From NCBI GenBank assembly GCA_002049455.2, contig KV919113.1, forward strand, positions 1-64,000: 64,000 nt of DNA, read 5' to 3'. Under the pieces are notes generated by a model. That model was given only the letters and a program-made list of their open reading frames with translations. It was not told the DNA's origin and did no database searches. The translations under genes and the position numbers were made by a program. This document shows, piece after piece, positions 1-10,864 of this stretch (within the stretch, counting starts at the first letter, position 1; each line of letters starts with the position of its first letter). The stretch comes from Porphyra umbilicalis. Its lineage: Eukaryota > Rhodophyta > Bangiophyceae > Bangiales > Bangiaceae.

Positions 1-1813
1 CCTCTCCCCGACTGCAACGGCCGCCACAGGAGCCAACCGCACCATCTGCTCGCCTCCGCGCTCCACCCAACCAGCGTCACGACCTTGACCGTGCCTGACC
101 TGGGGCTTGGACCCGTCTCTTCGCCCCCCCGTCAATGAGTCTCTCCTGCATGCCAAGCCACGCCTTTTTTTCCTCATGCATCAATGCACACATATCGATA
201 CAGCCGTTCTCCCAAAAATCCCGCACTCCACCTGTTGCAAAAAAATTCCAAATCCGCCTCTACGACCCCGCGGAGGCCTCTACGACCCCGCGGAGGCCGA
301 TTTGGAACTCTATTGCAACAGTTGGAGTGCAGGATTTTGGGGAGAACGGCTGTAGCAAACTTCTCGCCCACTCTGCTGGCAACAAAAGGACGCAAAACAG
401 ACTTGGTGGCACGGAAGTTACGGAACCGCCAAACTACCTTTTGGAGATACCCAAGGACGTTATGAGATGGCAGTGGGCACGCTTGCTCGGGCAGAGCGGG
501 CCAGCGGGACTGGAGCGGGAGGGTCTGTATGCCAGACACGGCTGCCTTGTGCGCCAATATTGTATTTATCGTCGCTGGTTTGCTGGTCTGTCTGGTCGGT
601 GATTAACATATAGTGAGTCTGTCGAGTGCGTCGCTCGTTGTGTGGCATCGGTGGAGTTCTCTCATGCGTAAATACTCACATAAGTATCTCACCCACATGT
701 ATCGACCGTTGAGCGAATGGTCCATACCGATTATCGATCGGGATACCGAACCTTACTGATTTTGTATTCCGAACAAGTTTACCGATATGCGAGCCTTATT
801 AGTGTTGCACCCCCCCCCGTGGTGGGTCGATTGTCAAACGGGGCTCGCCCAGCCGGGTCCCCTGTCCGGCCCACAGGAGCATCATTGTTTTGCCAAGCCT
901 CGACACCGATAGCAGTCTGAAAAGCGACAGCTCGACCGCCGATAGCAGACCCACACTGGCCTGAATCGACACGGCGGCGGGCGGGCCCGAGCGGGTCTCG
1001 ACGGGTCTGCGCAGCAGGTCCGCACCCCGCGCGGGGGTGGGGCCCGCTGAAGCTCCAGGCCGGCCCCCTCTTGTATCGTCGCTGACGCCACCCCCCTGTT
1101 TCCACACGTCTGCAGCTGTGGCCCGAGCCTCACTCGCCGCATACAGCGGCGGAGGCGCCGCGGCCTCATCCGCCCTCGAAGCGGGGGCGTCGGCGGGGAG
1201 AACGGGTGTCAGGGTGTGCACCCTTGCTTTGGCGGCCGTCTACGCGACGGTGGTGTATGCGTTGTTGCGGCGCAGCTCCCCCCCCCCCATCTGTGGGTGC
1301 GCCCCCGACGCATCTTTTGCGCGTGCGTCGCCTGCGCTCTCTGTCAGACGGCCACAGGAGGCCGCCCAACGCTTTTTGGGGACGACCGCCGCTCCCCACG
1401 CGAGAGCGTGCACAGCCGGTCGGTGCCGCGATACTGCGTACGGGGCCCTGGGATCGGCCCTTTTTCTGTTGGACGCGAACGACCTCGGCTGCCTCGGTGG
1501 CGTTTTTTCTACGGGTGCCGCGCGTGGCGGTTCCGCACAGCGACGGGGAGGGAGCGCAGACGGGTTGCGCAACGGTTTTGAAGCGACTGCCACCGCGGGG
1601 TGCGCGCCGGCAACCGTCGCGCAGCAGCGCCGGGCGTCACCTGCCGCCGACCCCCCCCCCCCCGACGTGGCCGACCTCCTCGCCGTCCCCGCCACGCCAC
1701 CACCACCGCCGTCCTTGTCTCCCCACCGCCGCCAAGGTCGCCGACGTGTCACCCCCCCCCCCCCGTCACCGCCCCCGTCGTCCTCGCGCCATCGCCCCCC
1801 GCCGGTCGCCACG
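1..1813. other. Non-coding left flank with one foldback element
   Basis: No recognisable protein is encoded here. The stretch up to about 800 is moderate in GC and holds the foldback element at 201-352. From about 950 it becomes very GC-rich, with C runs at 1651-1661 and 1753-1762, and leads into the gene starting at 1814. Open frames here are by-products of the composition. Confidence 0.6.
201..352. mobile_element. 152-bp foldback MITE flanked by TA
   Basis: Two arms of about 60 bases (201-260 and 293-352) are reverse complements with only a few mismatches. Between them lies a 20-bp unit starting tacgaccccg that occurs twice (261-280, then a near copy to 300). Both outer ends read CAGCCGTTCTC inward. 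The dinucleotide TA stands directly outside each end (199-200 and 353-354), as expected for a target-site duplication of a Tc1/mariner or pogo-type element. No coding capacity is present, so this is best called a MITE. The tips resemble those of the element at 23726-23856. Confidence 0.75.
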
Positions 1814-3144
1814 ATGCCCGCCGAGGCTGGCACCGCCGGCGCGGCGCCAACGGGTGACGCGCTCGACCCCTACTCGACCTACACGCTGCGGGGCCCCGAC
1901 CAGCGCGCGTGGTCGCCCGTCGCGCGGCTCGCCAAGGCGCCCGACCTCGCGCCGACGCGGCTCCGCTTCAACCGCGTCGGCGTCCGGCGGCAGAGCCGCC
2001 AGTCGATGCTCCCCGCCCGCCTCTCCCCCCGCCCGCCGTCGGACCAAAGTATGGAGCCGATGCAGCTGCCGAGCGCCCTGCACGCCATGCCCCGCTCCTC
2101 GTCGGCCGTCGACCCGTCGGAGGCGGTCAAGATGGTCTACGCCCCCTCCTCCCGCAGCGACGGCGCCGCGTCCGAGGGGGAGGAAAGCAGCATTGAGGAG
2201 GCCACCTCCCTCGGCTGCAAGGGCACGACCAAACACCACCGGGGGCTCCGCGGCCTCCTCGCCTCCCTCCGACACCGCAAGGCCCCCCGGCCCCGTCGGG
2301 GGGGGGGGGGGGAAGCGCGGCGTGGCGCCACGCAGCCCGCAGCAACACGGCGGCATGTCGTCGTGCAACGCGGTCGTGCCGGCGCCGTCGCGGGCGGTTA
2401 TGGCCGCTGGGCCGCCGCCGCGGCACGACCGCGGCGGCGGCCGCAAGGTCTCCTCCCCGCCGTCGGGCGCGGCGGCGCTGACGGCGCAGCGGCTCGCCGC
2501 GGTGGGGGCGTGGGAGCTCGGCGGCGCGCCTCCGCCGCCGCCCGTCAAGCTCCCGGCGCGCGCGGCGGCTGGCGGCGGCCGCACGCTGCCGCACCAGGGG
2601 CGGTGCTCGGTCGACGGCGGCGCCGGGCGGACGATCGGCATGGGGCGCTCGAGCATCGAGTGCCCGGCGCGCGGGCCCGGCGGCGGCGGCGGCGGCGGCG
2701 GCGCCCGCGGTCGCGCCGACCGGGGCCGCGGCGCCACGTCGCCGCCCCTGTCCCCGCCGCTGTCGCCGTCTGGCGTCCGCTCGGCGGCCATGCCCCCCAG
2801 GTCCCCCCCCGGGCGCCCGCTTTGGCGAGTGCCCGCAAGGCCGGCGCGGCGGGCGCCGCGCGGGGCGGCAAACCCCTATCCCGGTCTGGCGGCGGGGCGG
2901 CGGTGCCGCCCCGCGGTGGGGCGGCGGGTCGGCCCCCACCGACGGCGGGGGCCGCCCGCCAGCGGTGTGGCGGCGGCGCGCCCGTGCCGGCGGCGGGGCC
3001 CCGGGGGGGGGTCAGCCTCGGCGGCCGCTCGAGCATCGACGGCCGCACGTGTGGGGCGTACAACCAGGCGGCGGCGGTTGGGGGGGGGCGGGCAGGGGCG
3101 GCGGCGGCGGCGGCGGCGTCGGCGGCGGGCGGCGGTACAAGTGA
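1814..3144 (+). CDS. Unknown low-complexity protein, frame broken at homopolymers
   Basis: I do not recognise this protein. It starts with MPAEAGTAGAAPTGDALDPY at 1814 in a non-repetitive stretch that continues to about 2300 and includes an acidic, Ser-rich part (SEGEESSIEEA). The plausible frame then changes at the 13-G run near 2299-2312 and again near 2800. Later segments hold the related short motifs GMGRSSIECP and GGRSSIDGRTC, in two different frames, which argues that both frames belong to one protein. The likely stop is TGA at 3142-3144, after a third phase change near 3080. Most of the rest is Gly, Ala, Pro and Arg. The breaks may be assembly errors in G runs or unrecognised introns. 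It converges on the 3' end of the CoA synthesis gene at 3360. Confidence 0.4.
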
Positions 3145-3359
3145 GGGGGGACGGGGACGGCGGGGCGTCGAGCCGTCGACGCCGCGTCTAGTCGTTTTTA
3201 AGCCATTGCGCTTCTCTCCCTCGTGGTCTCGTGGACGGCCCGGTCGGCGGGGGTTGGTGGGGATGGCCGTGACGCTCCAAGGGGCCACGTGCCGCTCGTC
3301 AAGCGAACAAGGCGGCTGCCCTCCCCCTGTTTGTCTCTGCCAAGTCTCACCGCGCTCTT

Positions 3360-4618
3360 CTACTGCCGGCGGCGGCTGCGGCGGTCACCCCCCCCACCCC
3401 CCGCCATGAACGCGCCGTGCGCCGCGGCCAACGCGGCCATCATGGGCACCTCAATCACGGGCGCGTCGCTCCCCCCCCCCCTCCCCCGGTCGGCGGGGGC
3501 GGGCGCACGACGCGGACAACCCCCCCAGTGTCATCATTGGCGGGCGGGCGGCCGCTCGGGGGCGGGGCGACGAGCCACGCCTCCTCGTAGCGCGTCGGGA
3601 GGAGGTTGGCGACGACCAGGTGCACGCCGGCGGTGGTCAGCGCGGCGCGCGCGCGGGGGAGGACGAGGGCGGGGTCCGTCTCGAGCTGTTTTGCGGGCGG
3701 GGGGCGGGTGGTGGGAGAGCGGGCGGTCATGGATGCAATGGGGTGGCCAGGGCAGAGGAGAGGTTGTACAGCACCAGCACGTGAAAAAATACAAAAAGAG
3801 AGCTCGTTAATACGCGCTCCATCCCTGCGACCCGCATTTCCAGCAGCTCCCGCACAGCGGCACACGCCATCAGAGGCGCGCGACCCCCCCCCTATCGGCT
3901 CTCCCCTGATGCACCTGCCCCACCATTGGCCCTTAGCCCCCCCCCCGCCGCACGCACCTTGAACGAGACGACAAACGCCGACGGCGCCCACCGCTCCGTC
4001 AATGCGCGCAAGCACTTTGGCGTCCGCCGCAGCCGCAGCGTCACGCGCGACGGGTCGGCGTCGGCGGCGTCGGGGGCGGAGCTCATCTTGTGGGCGGGCA
4101 TCTCGTCGGCGGGGCGGTAAAAGTCCGCCACCGCCGCCGCCGCAATGATGAGCGGGCACCGCACCGGGGGCCCACCACCGGCGCCCCCGCCCGTGGCGCG
4201 CCCGCCACCCCCCGACGCGCCCGCCGCCGCCGCCGCCAGGGAGCGCAGGCCGACGAGGTACTCGGCGAGCGTCTCAAAGGGCACCTCACACAGGCGCCCG
4301 CCGGCGAGCGCCGCCTGCCGGGCGGCGACCCCCCCCGCCGCGCCCGCCACCCACGCGTCCATCTCGGCGGCGGAGGAGGGCGGCGTTTGCCGCCCCCCAA
4401 ACGCCCGCGCGTGCGGCCGCGGGGCGCCGCGGCGCACGAAAAAAAGGACCGCATAGGCGGCGGCGAGCGCCGCTTCCGCCAACCGCGCGCCGCGGGTGCC
4501 CGTCGAAAAGTTGTCGATGAAGCGCACGGCGGCAGACTCGAGGGGCGCCGTCGTGCCCCCAGACGTGATGAGCGCGAGGGGCGTGGCGGGGGGGAGGGCG
4601 GCGAGGAAGGCGGTGACG

Positions 4619-4651
<33 letters not shown>

Positions 4652-4712
4652 GCGGCAGGGGGGGGGCCGCCCGGCTGCCAAAGGCCGCCGTCAGCTGCGC
4701 GTCGATATCCAT
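3360..4712 (-). CDS. Phosphopantothenate-cysteine ligase (PPCS), one intron
   Basis: The enzyme couples 4'-phosphopantothenate to cysteine, the second step of CoA synthesis, in the cytosol. The start at 4712 gives [11 protein letters not shown], then a proline run encoded by a 26-C tract, then [14 protein letters not shown] and [12 protein letters not shown], the hallmark nucleotide-binding region of eukaryotic PPCS. Exon 1 ends at 3958 and exon 2 begins at 3685. The intron (3686-3957, 272 bp) has gtgcgt and cag ends, and splicing restores FVVSFKLETDP, a signature of the family. Exon 2 continues with [11 protein letters not shown]. Frame breaks in the C tracts near 4620-4645 and 3470-3486 fit homopolymer errors. 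With those corrected, the protein ends at the TAG at 3362-3360. It is divergent from the gene at 5482. Confidence 0.88.
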
Positions 4713-5481
4713 GGTGGGGGGGGGGGGGGCTAGGTCAGGGGAGCCGCAAGTAGGGGGGGGTGGGGTATGGAGGGGTCGGCGCCGGCGGGGGGCGCCACCG
4801 CCCTTTGCGCGGGGGCGGTCGTGCGCGGCGATCCTGGGTGACGCACCGCCAGCCGCGCGCATCGACAGTGGCCAAGTCGGATCCCCTCGGCTGGCGGTTT
4901 TCACGATCAAAGCTCTCTCGTCCGGGATCAACTCGCCTCGCCTCGCCGCCTCTTTTCCACCGTGTGCAACCGTGTCGGCGACCGATCCATCCCCAAAAAG
5001 TGGATCAACTATTGCTCTCTTCCCAATTTTGGCCGATGCCGTCGACGTCAAGAGGGGTGCATCAACTGTGCGAAACAGGTTCTCAGCCATCCATTCAGCC
5101 GGATAAAGTCGTTTGACCAATGGTCAGTTGACCAAGAGCCTGTCTTGACTGCGACCACCTCCGCCAAAATTGGGAAGACAGCAATGATGGGGGAACCTGG
5201 GCAAGACCCCGTCTTGACTTTCAACGGCAGCGGCCAAAAGTGAGAAAACAGCCACATCTTTGGCCCTTTTGTGACCTGCCGTGACCGCGAGCGCCGCCCA
5301 CGTCTCTCCCACCCCCGCGCGCGGCCCGGCCGTGGTCGACCGCAACCCCTCTGTGCGTGCCGCGCTCGCCCCCCGTTTTCCCCGTCGCTGTCCCCCTCCC
5401 CGACCGCCGCTTTCGGCCGCGTGCGGTCCTTCCCCCACCGCTCGGTCGAGCGTCCCCCCCCCCCCCCCCCCCCCCGCCGCC
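4713..5481. other. Divergent promoter region with repeated foldback motif
   Basis: This 769-base spacer lies between two divergent genes. Its first part is G-rich. From about 5000 it holds three copies of a roughly 45-base motif, one inverted (5012-5055) and two direct (about 5137-5184 and 5210-5258). No coding sequence is seen. Confidence 0.55.
5012..5258. repeat. Foldback of a 45-base motif, three copies
   Basis: The segment at 5012-5055 is the reverse complement, at about 84 percent over 43 bases, of the segment at 5139-5184. Both contain the identical 15-base core cttcccaattttggc or its complement. A third, more diverged direct copy follows at about 5210-5258 (gtcttgact ... ggccaaaagtgagaaaacag). 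The arrangement could fold into a hairpin and resembles a decayed MITE. No flanking duplication was found. Confidence 0.55.
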
Positions 5482-5824
5482 ATGCTCTTTGGCCGCCTCC
5501 TCCGCCGCCTGAGCTTCCGCAACGACGGCGGCGACGGCGCCGCGGCCGACGCCGCGCCCGCCGCCAATGGCCACGGGGAGGTACCGCCGCCGCCGCCGGC
5601 GCCCCCCCCACCACCCACGGTGCTAGCGGGTGTGGCGGGGCCCGACGGCGGCGACGGCGCGCCGCCCCGTCGTGGGGCCACCACCGGCGCGACGGTGGCG
5701 GCGGCCGCCACCCCCACCGCCGCCGCCGCCGCCGCCGCCCCCGGCGGCGGCCCGTCGGTCGCCGCCCGCGCCTCTGCGGCCGTGTCGGCCGCGCGTGCGG
5801 CGCGCGCAGCGTCGCCCGCCGCGT

Positions 5825-5857
<33 letters not shown>

Positions 5858-8800
5858 GGCCGTCGGCGGGGAGGGGCGGGCGGGCGGGCGGGGCGGTCGG
5901 CCGCTCCGCGTCGGCGCCCGGGGGTGGTGCGCGTCGCGGGGTGGGGGGGGGCACGACGGCGCCGCCGGTGGCCGGCGGCACGGCGGTGCCGGCAAAGGTG
6001 GGGGCGGGGGGGGGGGGGCGACCGCGACGGCTGCCGAGCGGGCGCTCGCGGCGGCCGCCGCCCGGGACGGTGGGGGTGTTGCCCCGGCCGCGGTTGCGGG
6101 GGAAGCGGCGCCGGTGGGGGGGGGCGTTGAGGCGTCGCCCGTGGCCAGGCCGGCAAGAGCCCCCATCGTCCCCGCAGGGGTGGCCACCGGTTCCGTAGAG
6201 GAGGTCTTGGCTCCCGCGGGGGCATCCACTTCTTTGACCGTGGAGGCGTCCACCCCCACCATTGGCGCCACCACCGCCCGTGCCACGGAGGTCCCCGCCC
6301 CCGCCGAGGACGTGCCGGCCGCTGCCAAGCACGTCCCCGCTCTTGCAGCAGAACCCCCCGCGGAGGGGGAGGCCCCAGCGGAGGAGCTCCCCGTCGCCGC
6401 AGAGGAGGCCCCCGCGGAGGAGGTGCCCGTCCCGGCGGAGGAGGCCCCCGCCAAGGAGGTCCTTGTTTCTGTGGAGGAGGCCTCCACGGAGGGGGCCCCC
6501 GCGGAGCAGGTCTGCGCCTCTGCGGCCAAGTCGTCCACCCCGGTGGAGGTGCCTGCCGCCTCGGAGGAGGTGCCCACGGAGGAGGCCGTTGCAGCTGTGG
6601 AGGAGGCCCCCGCGGAGGAGGTCGCCGTTCCCGCGGAGGAGGTCCTCGCCTCCACGCAGGAGGTCCTCGCCACCACGGAGGAGGTCCCCGCCGCCTCGAG
6701 AGAGATTCCTGCTGCCTTGGAGGAGGTCCCTGCTGCCTCGAAGGAGGTCCCTGCTGCCTCGGAGGAAGTCCCCCTTTCCACGGACGAGGTCCCTGCTTCC
6801 ACGGAGGAGGTCCCTGCCGCCTCGGAGGAGGTGCCCCTCTCCACGGACGAGGTCCCTGCCGCATCGGAGGAGGTGCCCCTATCCACGGACGAGGTCCCTG
6901 CCACCTCGGACGAGGTCCCTGCCACCTCGGACGAGGTCCCTGCCACCTCGGACGAGGTCCCTGCCACCTCGGAGGAGGTCCCTGCCACCTCGGAGGACAT
7001 GCCCGTGGAGGAGGTTCTTGCCTCGGCGGCGGAGGTCCCCACGGAGCAGGCCCCCGCTTCTGCGGAGGAGGTACCCGCGCCCGCGGAGCAGCCCCCTGTG
7101 GAAGATGCGTTCACTCCCCTGGATGATGTACCCGCTCCCGTGGATGAGGTACGCGCTCCCTCGGTCGAGGTCCCCGCGGGAGAGGTTCTCCCCCTCATGG
7201 AGGAGGTGCCCGTCCCCGCGGAGGAGGCCCCTGTACAGGAAGCCCCCGCCCCGGCAGAGGTTATTATGCAGGGGTCCCTGGCCCTCGCGGAGAACGTGCG
7301 CACCGACGAGATGCCCGCCCCCACTGACGAGGCCCTCACCAAAGAGGTGCCCGCTGTTGTGGACGAGGCTCCCGCGGAGGAGGCCCTCGCTCCGGCGGAG
7401 GAGGCTCCCGCCCCAGCAGAGGAGGCCCTCGCCTCCGCGGAAGAGGCCCTCACCTCTGCGCAGGAGGTTCCCGTCGCCACGCAGGAGGCTCCTGCGGAAG
7501 AGACCCCCGCTCGCGCGGACGAGGCCCTCTCCAAAGAGGTGCCCGCTGTTGCGGACGAGGCTCCCGTGAACAAGGCCCTCGCCCCGGCGGAGGAGGCCCT
7601 CGCCCCGGCGGAGGAGGCCCTCGCCCCGGCGGAGGAGGCCCTCGCCCCGGTGGAGGAGGCCCTCGCCCCTGCGGAGGAGGCCCTCGCCCCTGCGGAGGAG
7701 GTCCCCGTCGCCACGCAGGAGGTTCGTGCGGAGGAGACCCGTGCCCGCGCGGACGAGGTCCCCGTGGACGGGGACCTCGCCACCGCGGAAGAGACGCCCA
7801 CGGAGGTGGTGCCCGCCTCTGCCGAGGTGCCTGCAGAGGGGGTCCTCGCCCCCGTGGAGGAGGCCCCTGTGCAAGAGGCCCCCGTCCGTGCGGTGGAGGT
7901 TGGAGCTGAGGAGGCCCCCGCCCGCGCGGTGGCGGTCTCACCTGAGGAGGCCCCCGCCGCTGCCGGGGGTGCCACCGTCGCGGCACCGCTGCCGCCCGCC
8001 GCCGACGCTCCTGTCGCGGCCGACCAGTGCGACGACGCGTCGGGCAAGGAGGCGTGCGCCGAGCGGCAGGCGCCGCCGCCGGCCCCTCCCCCCGACGCGG
8101 GCGCGTCCGCTGCTACCCTCCCGCCCACCGCGACGGCCACCGCGGCGACCCCCCCGCCTCCCCCCTCACCCCCCCCTCCCCCCGCCCGACCCTCCTCACC
8201 TTCTCCGCCGCCGTCTGCGCGGCCCACCGGTCGCTCGAACACACCGTGGCGGACCCCCTTTTTACCGACCCCATCTCAGCAGCGCTGACGACGCCGCTGG
8301 CGCTGTCGACCTTCCCCCCCCCCCAACACCCGCCGCCCGCATCGCCATCCGCACGCGCTACTTTGACGACGCGCTGTCCGCGGCGCTGCCGTGCCCCCAA
8401 CTCGTCCTCCTCGGGTCGGGGATGGACACGCGCGCGTGGCGGCTGCCGCGCCTGTCCGGCACGACGGTTTTTGAGGTTGACGCCGCCGCCGTGCACGACG
8501 CCAAGGCGGCGGGGCTGGCGGCGGCGGCGGCGACGGCGACGGCGACGGCGACGGCGGCGGGCGCCCCGCTGCCCCCACCCCACGGCCGCCGCGTGCCCGT
8601 GGCCGCCGACGTGGGCGCCCCCGGGTGGGAGGCGGCCCTGCTGCTCGGCGGCTACGACCCGGGCGCGCCCGCCGTCTTTCTCGCCGAGGGCGTCCTCTAC
8701 TACCTGCGGGGGGAGGCGGCGGTGGAGGGGCTCCTCCGCACCGTCCGCCGCCTGTGCGCGGCGGGGGGGGGGGTGCTCCTCGCGTCGACGGTGCGCGCGC

Positions 8801-9107
8801 TCGGTGGCGCCGCCGCCGAGCGGGCGGCGCGCCGCGCCGCCGCCGCCGCCGCCTTTGACGCGATCGTCGCGAATGGCGGCGGCGGCGGCGCGCGGCGGGT
8901 GTCCCTCGGCGCTTTTTTCGAGTGGGGGACGGACGACGTTGGGGGGGTGCTCCGCCGCACGGGGTGGGCGGTCGAGCGCGTCGACGCGCTCGGGTCGGCG
9001 GCGGCGCATTACGGGCGGTGGGGGGGGGGGGAGAGCCGCGTGCAGTACGTCGTTGCCCGCGTGGCGGCGGGTGGGGGTGGGGGGGGGAGGGCGGCCGGGG
9101 GGGGTAA
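5482..9107 (+). CDS. Acidic 7-residue repeat protein with C-terminal LCM-type methyltransferase domain
   Basis: The start at 5482 gives MLFGRLLRRLSFRNDGGDG and an Ala/Gly/Pro-rich region. After a G run near 6005-6017 the frame changes into an array of Glu/Pro/Val/Ala repeats (EVPATSD-like, later EEALAPA-like) up to about 7960. After C runs at 8147-8190 and 8317-8328 two further phase changes lead into a SAM-dependent methyltransferase of the leucine carboxyl methyltransferase / TIGR00027 kind. Its signs are HTVADPLFTDPISAAL, IRTRYFDD, VLLGSGMDTRAWRL (SAM-binding loop), VFEVD (acidic ribose-binding residue) and FLAEGVLYYL. The end is placed at TAA 9105-9107. One gene is the simplest reading because the linking frames stay open. 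Two adjacent genes cannot be excluded. The methyltransferase substrate is unknown. Confidence 0.6.
6355..7960 (+). repeat. 21-bp tandem repeat array encoding 7-residue units
   Basis: The DNA is a diverged array with a 21-base period. In the left half the best-preserved units encode EVPATSD and EVPLSTD (about 6770-7000). In the right half they encode EEALAPA (about 7570-7700). Units with inserted or altered residues separate the two. Because the repeat lacks stop codons in all frames, long spurious frames exist on both strands here. Confidence 0.85.
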
Positions 9108-9736
9108 CCGCCGACCACTGGCGGGAGTCGCGTACTGTTCCCCGCGCGGAGCGGTCGGGTGGACGCTGGTTTTCTGTGTTTCTCCCTTCTTGTTCCTTGA
9201 CAGCGGCCGCTTGCTCGCCGTCTCCAGCACCCCCGCCCGTTATACCGGGGACGCTGCTCCCGCACCGCACCGCCGCCGCCACCGCGCCGCCCATCGCACG
9301 CCGACCGCCCCAGCGTTCGGTGTATACCCGCCGGCCGCCCGCGGCGGCGCAGCGGCGGCGCGACCGCGGCGGCGCGCGCCCGACGGCGCCGCCGTCGCGC
9401 GTGCGCGGGTGCGGCCGTGCCGCCGGCCGTGCCGCCGGCACGCGGCAGCGGTCGCGGGGACGACCGACGCGCCCCCCCAGCGGCCGTCGACGCGCCTGCA
9501 TTGCCGTCGCACCGGGCCGGCGGCACGTCGCCGCCGGGCGCTCCCGCCGCCCGTACACCATGCACCGTCGCGGCGCCGGCACCCGCGCGCGCCGACGCCG
9601 TCGGCGGCGACCGACGGCGGCGACCGTGCACACGCGGCGGCGCGGCAGCCGACGGGCGGCCGGGCGGCGCGTCGCCCGCCGCCGCCACCACCGCCGACCC
9701 GCCACGCGACAGGCGGCCGCCCCCCCCCCCCCCCCC

Positions 9737-10214
9737 TAGCCAGCCGCCGTCGCCCCCCCCCCCACCCCCCCTTGCGCGGGGGGCGGCGCCCCCCCCCCGA
9801 CCCCCCGGCGGCGGCGCCCCCTCCCCCCCCAACGACGAGCGTCGTCACGCCCGTGACGCCGCGCCCCCGCAGCAGCTCCAGGCGCTTGTGGCCACGCCGC
9901 AGGAGATACTCAATGCCCTCATAGTCGCGGCGGCCGACGCTCGCCGCCGCGGCGCGAAAGTCGGTCGACAGGGCGGCGGTGAGGCCGCCGTGGCCGCCGG
10001 CCGGCCGCGCCGCGGCGGACATTGTCGGGCCTGCCGCGGTGGCGGTGGCAGTGGCGGCGGTGGCGGTGGCGGTGGCGGTGGCGGCGGCGGTGGCCGACGG
10101 CGCCGCGTCCAACCGCCGCGCGGTGCGGAGGAGGGCGCGGTAGAGGGACAAGACCTGCCGCTGCACGCCAGAGAGCGTCGGGCGGCGGCCGCCGGCGGGC
10201 GCGCGCATGGCCAT
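9737..10214 (-). CDS. SDHAF1-like LYR-motif protein (complex II assembly)
   Basis: SDHAF1 is a small mitochondrial matrix protein that helps insert iron-sulfur clusters into the SdhB subunit of succinate dehydrogenase. From the ATG at 10214, residues 14-30 read LSGVQRQVLSLYRALLR, closely matching the first helix of the family with the LYR tripeptide at residues 24-26. A second conserved block reads YEGIEYLLRRGHKRLELL. Between them sits a species-specific Ala/Thr run encoded by a ggcggt-type repeat (about 10022-10095). The conserved core ends near 9845. Without frame change the frame would run to 9240 through low-complexity residues. Allowing one slip in the C runs near 9750-9830, the TAG at 9739-9737 gives a protein of the expected size. 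The exact C-terminus is uncertain. Confidence 0.75.
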
Positions 10215-10864
10215 GGCGCCGCGACGGCGGTGGGGGCGGGCAGAGGGGAGGGGTGAGCGGGGGGGGCACCGTCGACGTAAGGGGGGGGGGGGGGAGGGGG
10301 GGGCAGGGACGACGTCGGGAGGCGCAGACAGATGGGAGCGAGGGAGGAGGATGGGAGCGGCGGCGCGGGACGCCGGAAGGGGCGACGACTTGGGTCGCGC
10401 GTCGGGGGGGGAGTGGAACGTGCCGCGCGCGGGTGGCCGTCGGGGAGGCGGGGCGGAGCGAGCGCCGTGGAGGTGACGGTCGGGACGCGGCGGCGCCAGC
10501 AACGGACGAGCCTTGTGCTCACAAATCAATGGGCAATTCAGTGAGAAAGCGAGCAAGCGCTGCGAATGCGCCGAGGAGACCGACGTCCCGAGTCACGGTG
10601 GCGTGCTCCCGAGGGGGCACCAGTACGACCGACCCGCGGGCGGTGATGCCTGCCTGCCGCCGCCGCCACCAACCTACAGATGCGTGGGGATGGCGGAGGG
10701 AGTACATTGGGGGCGGTCATACATGGCATACGCACCTACAAACGGGGACACGAGCACAAAAAAAAAAGATATGGAAAGACAAGGACTCGCCCGCGGCATC
10801 CCTTGCCGCCGAACGCCGCCGAACCCGTTTGCACCTCTTCGACACATGCACACACACGCGCCGC
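10215..10864. other. Spacer between two minus-strand genes
   Basis: This holds the upstream region of the SDHAF1-like gene (G-rich, run at 10279-10292) and the presumed 3' untranslated region of the eRF3 gene near 10750-10864. No further gene or RNA was recognised. Confidence 0.5.

Noticed and set aside
5048-8242. Minus-strand frame of 1064 codons opposite the repeat array
   Set aside because: It is open only because the 21-bp repeat and GC bias exclude stops. The plus frame links to a recognisable methyltransferase and has a sensible N-terminus.
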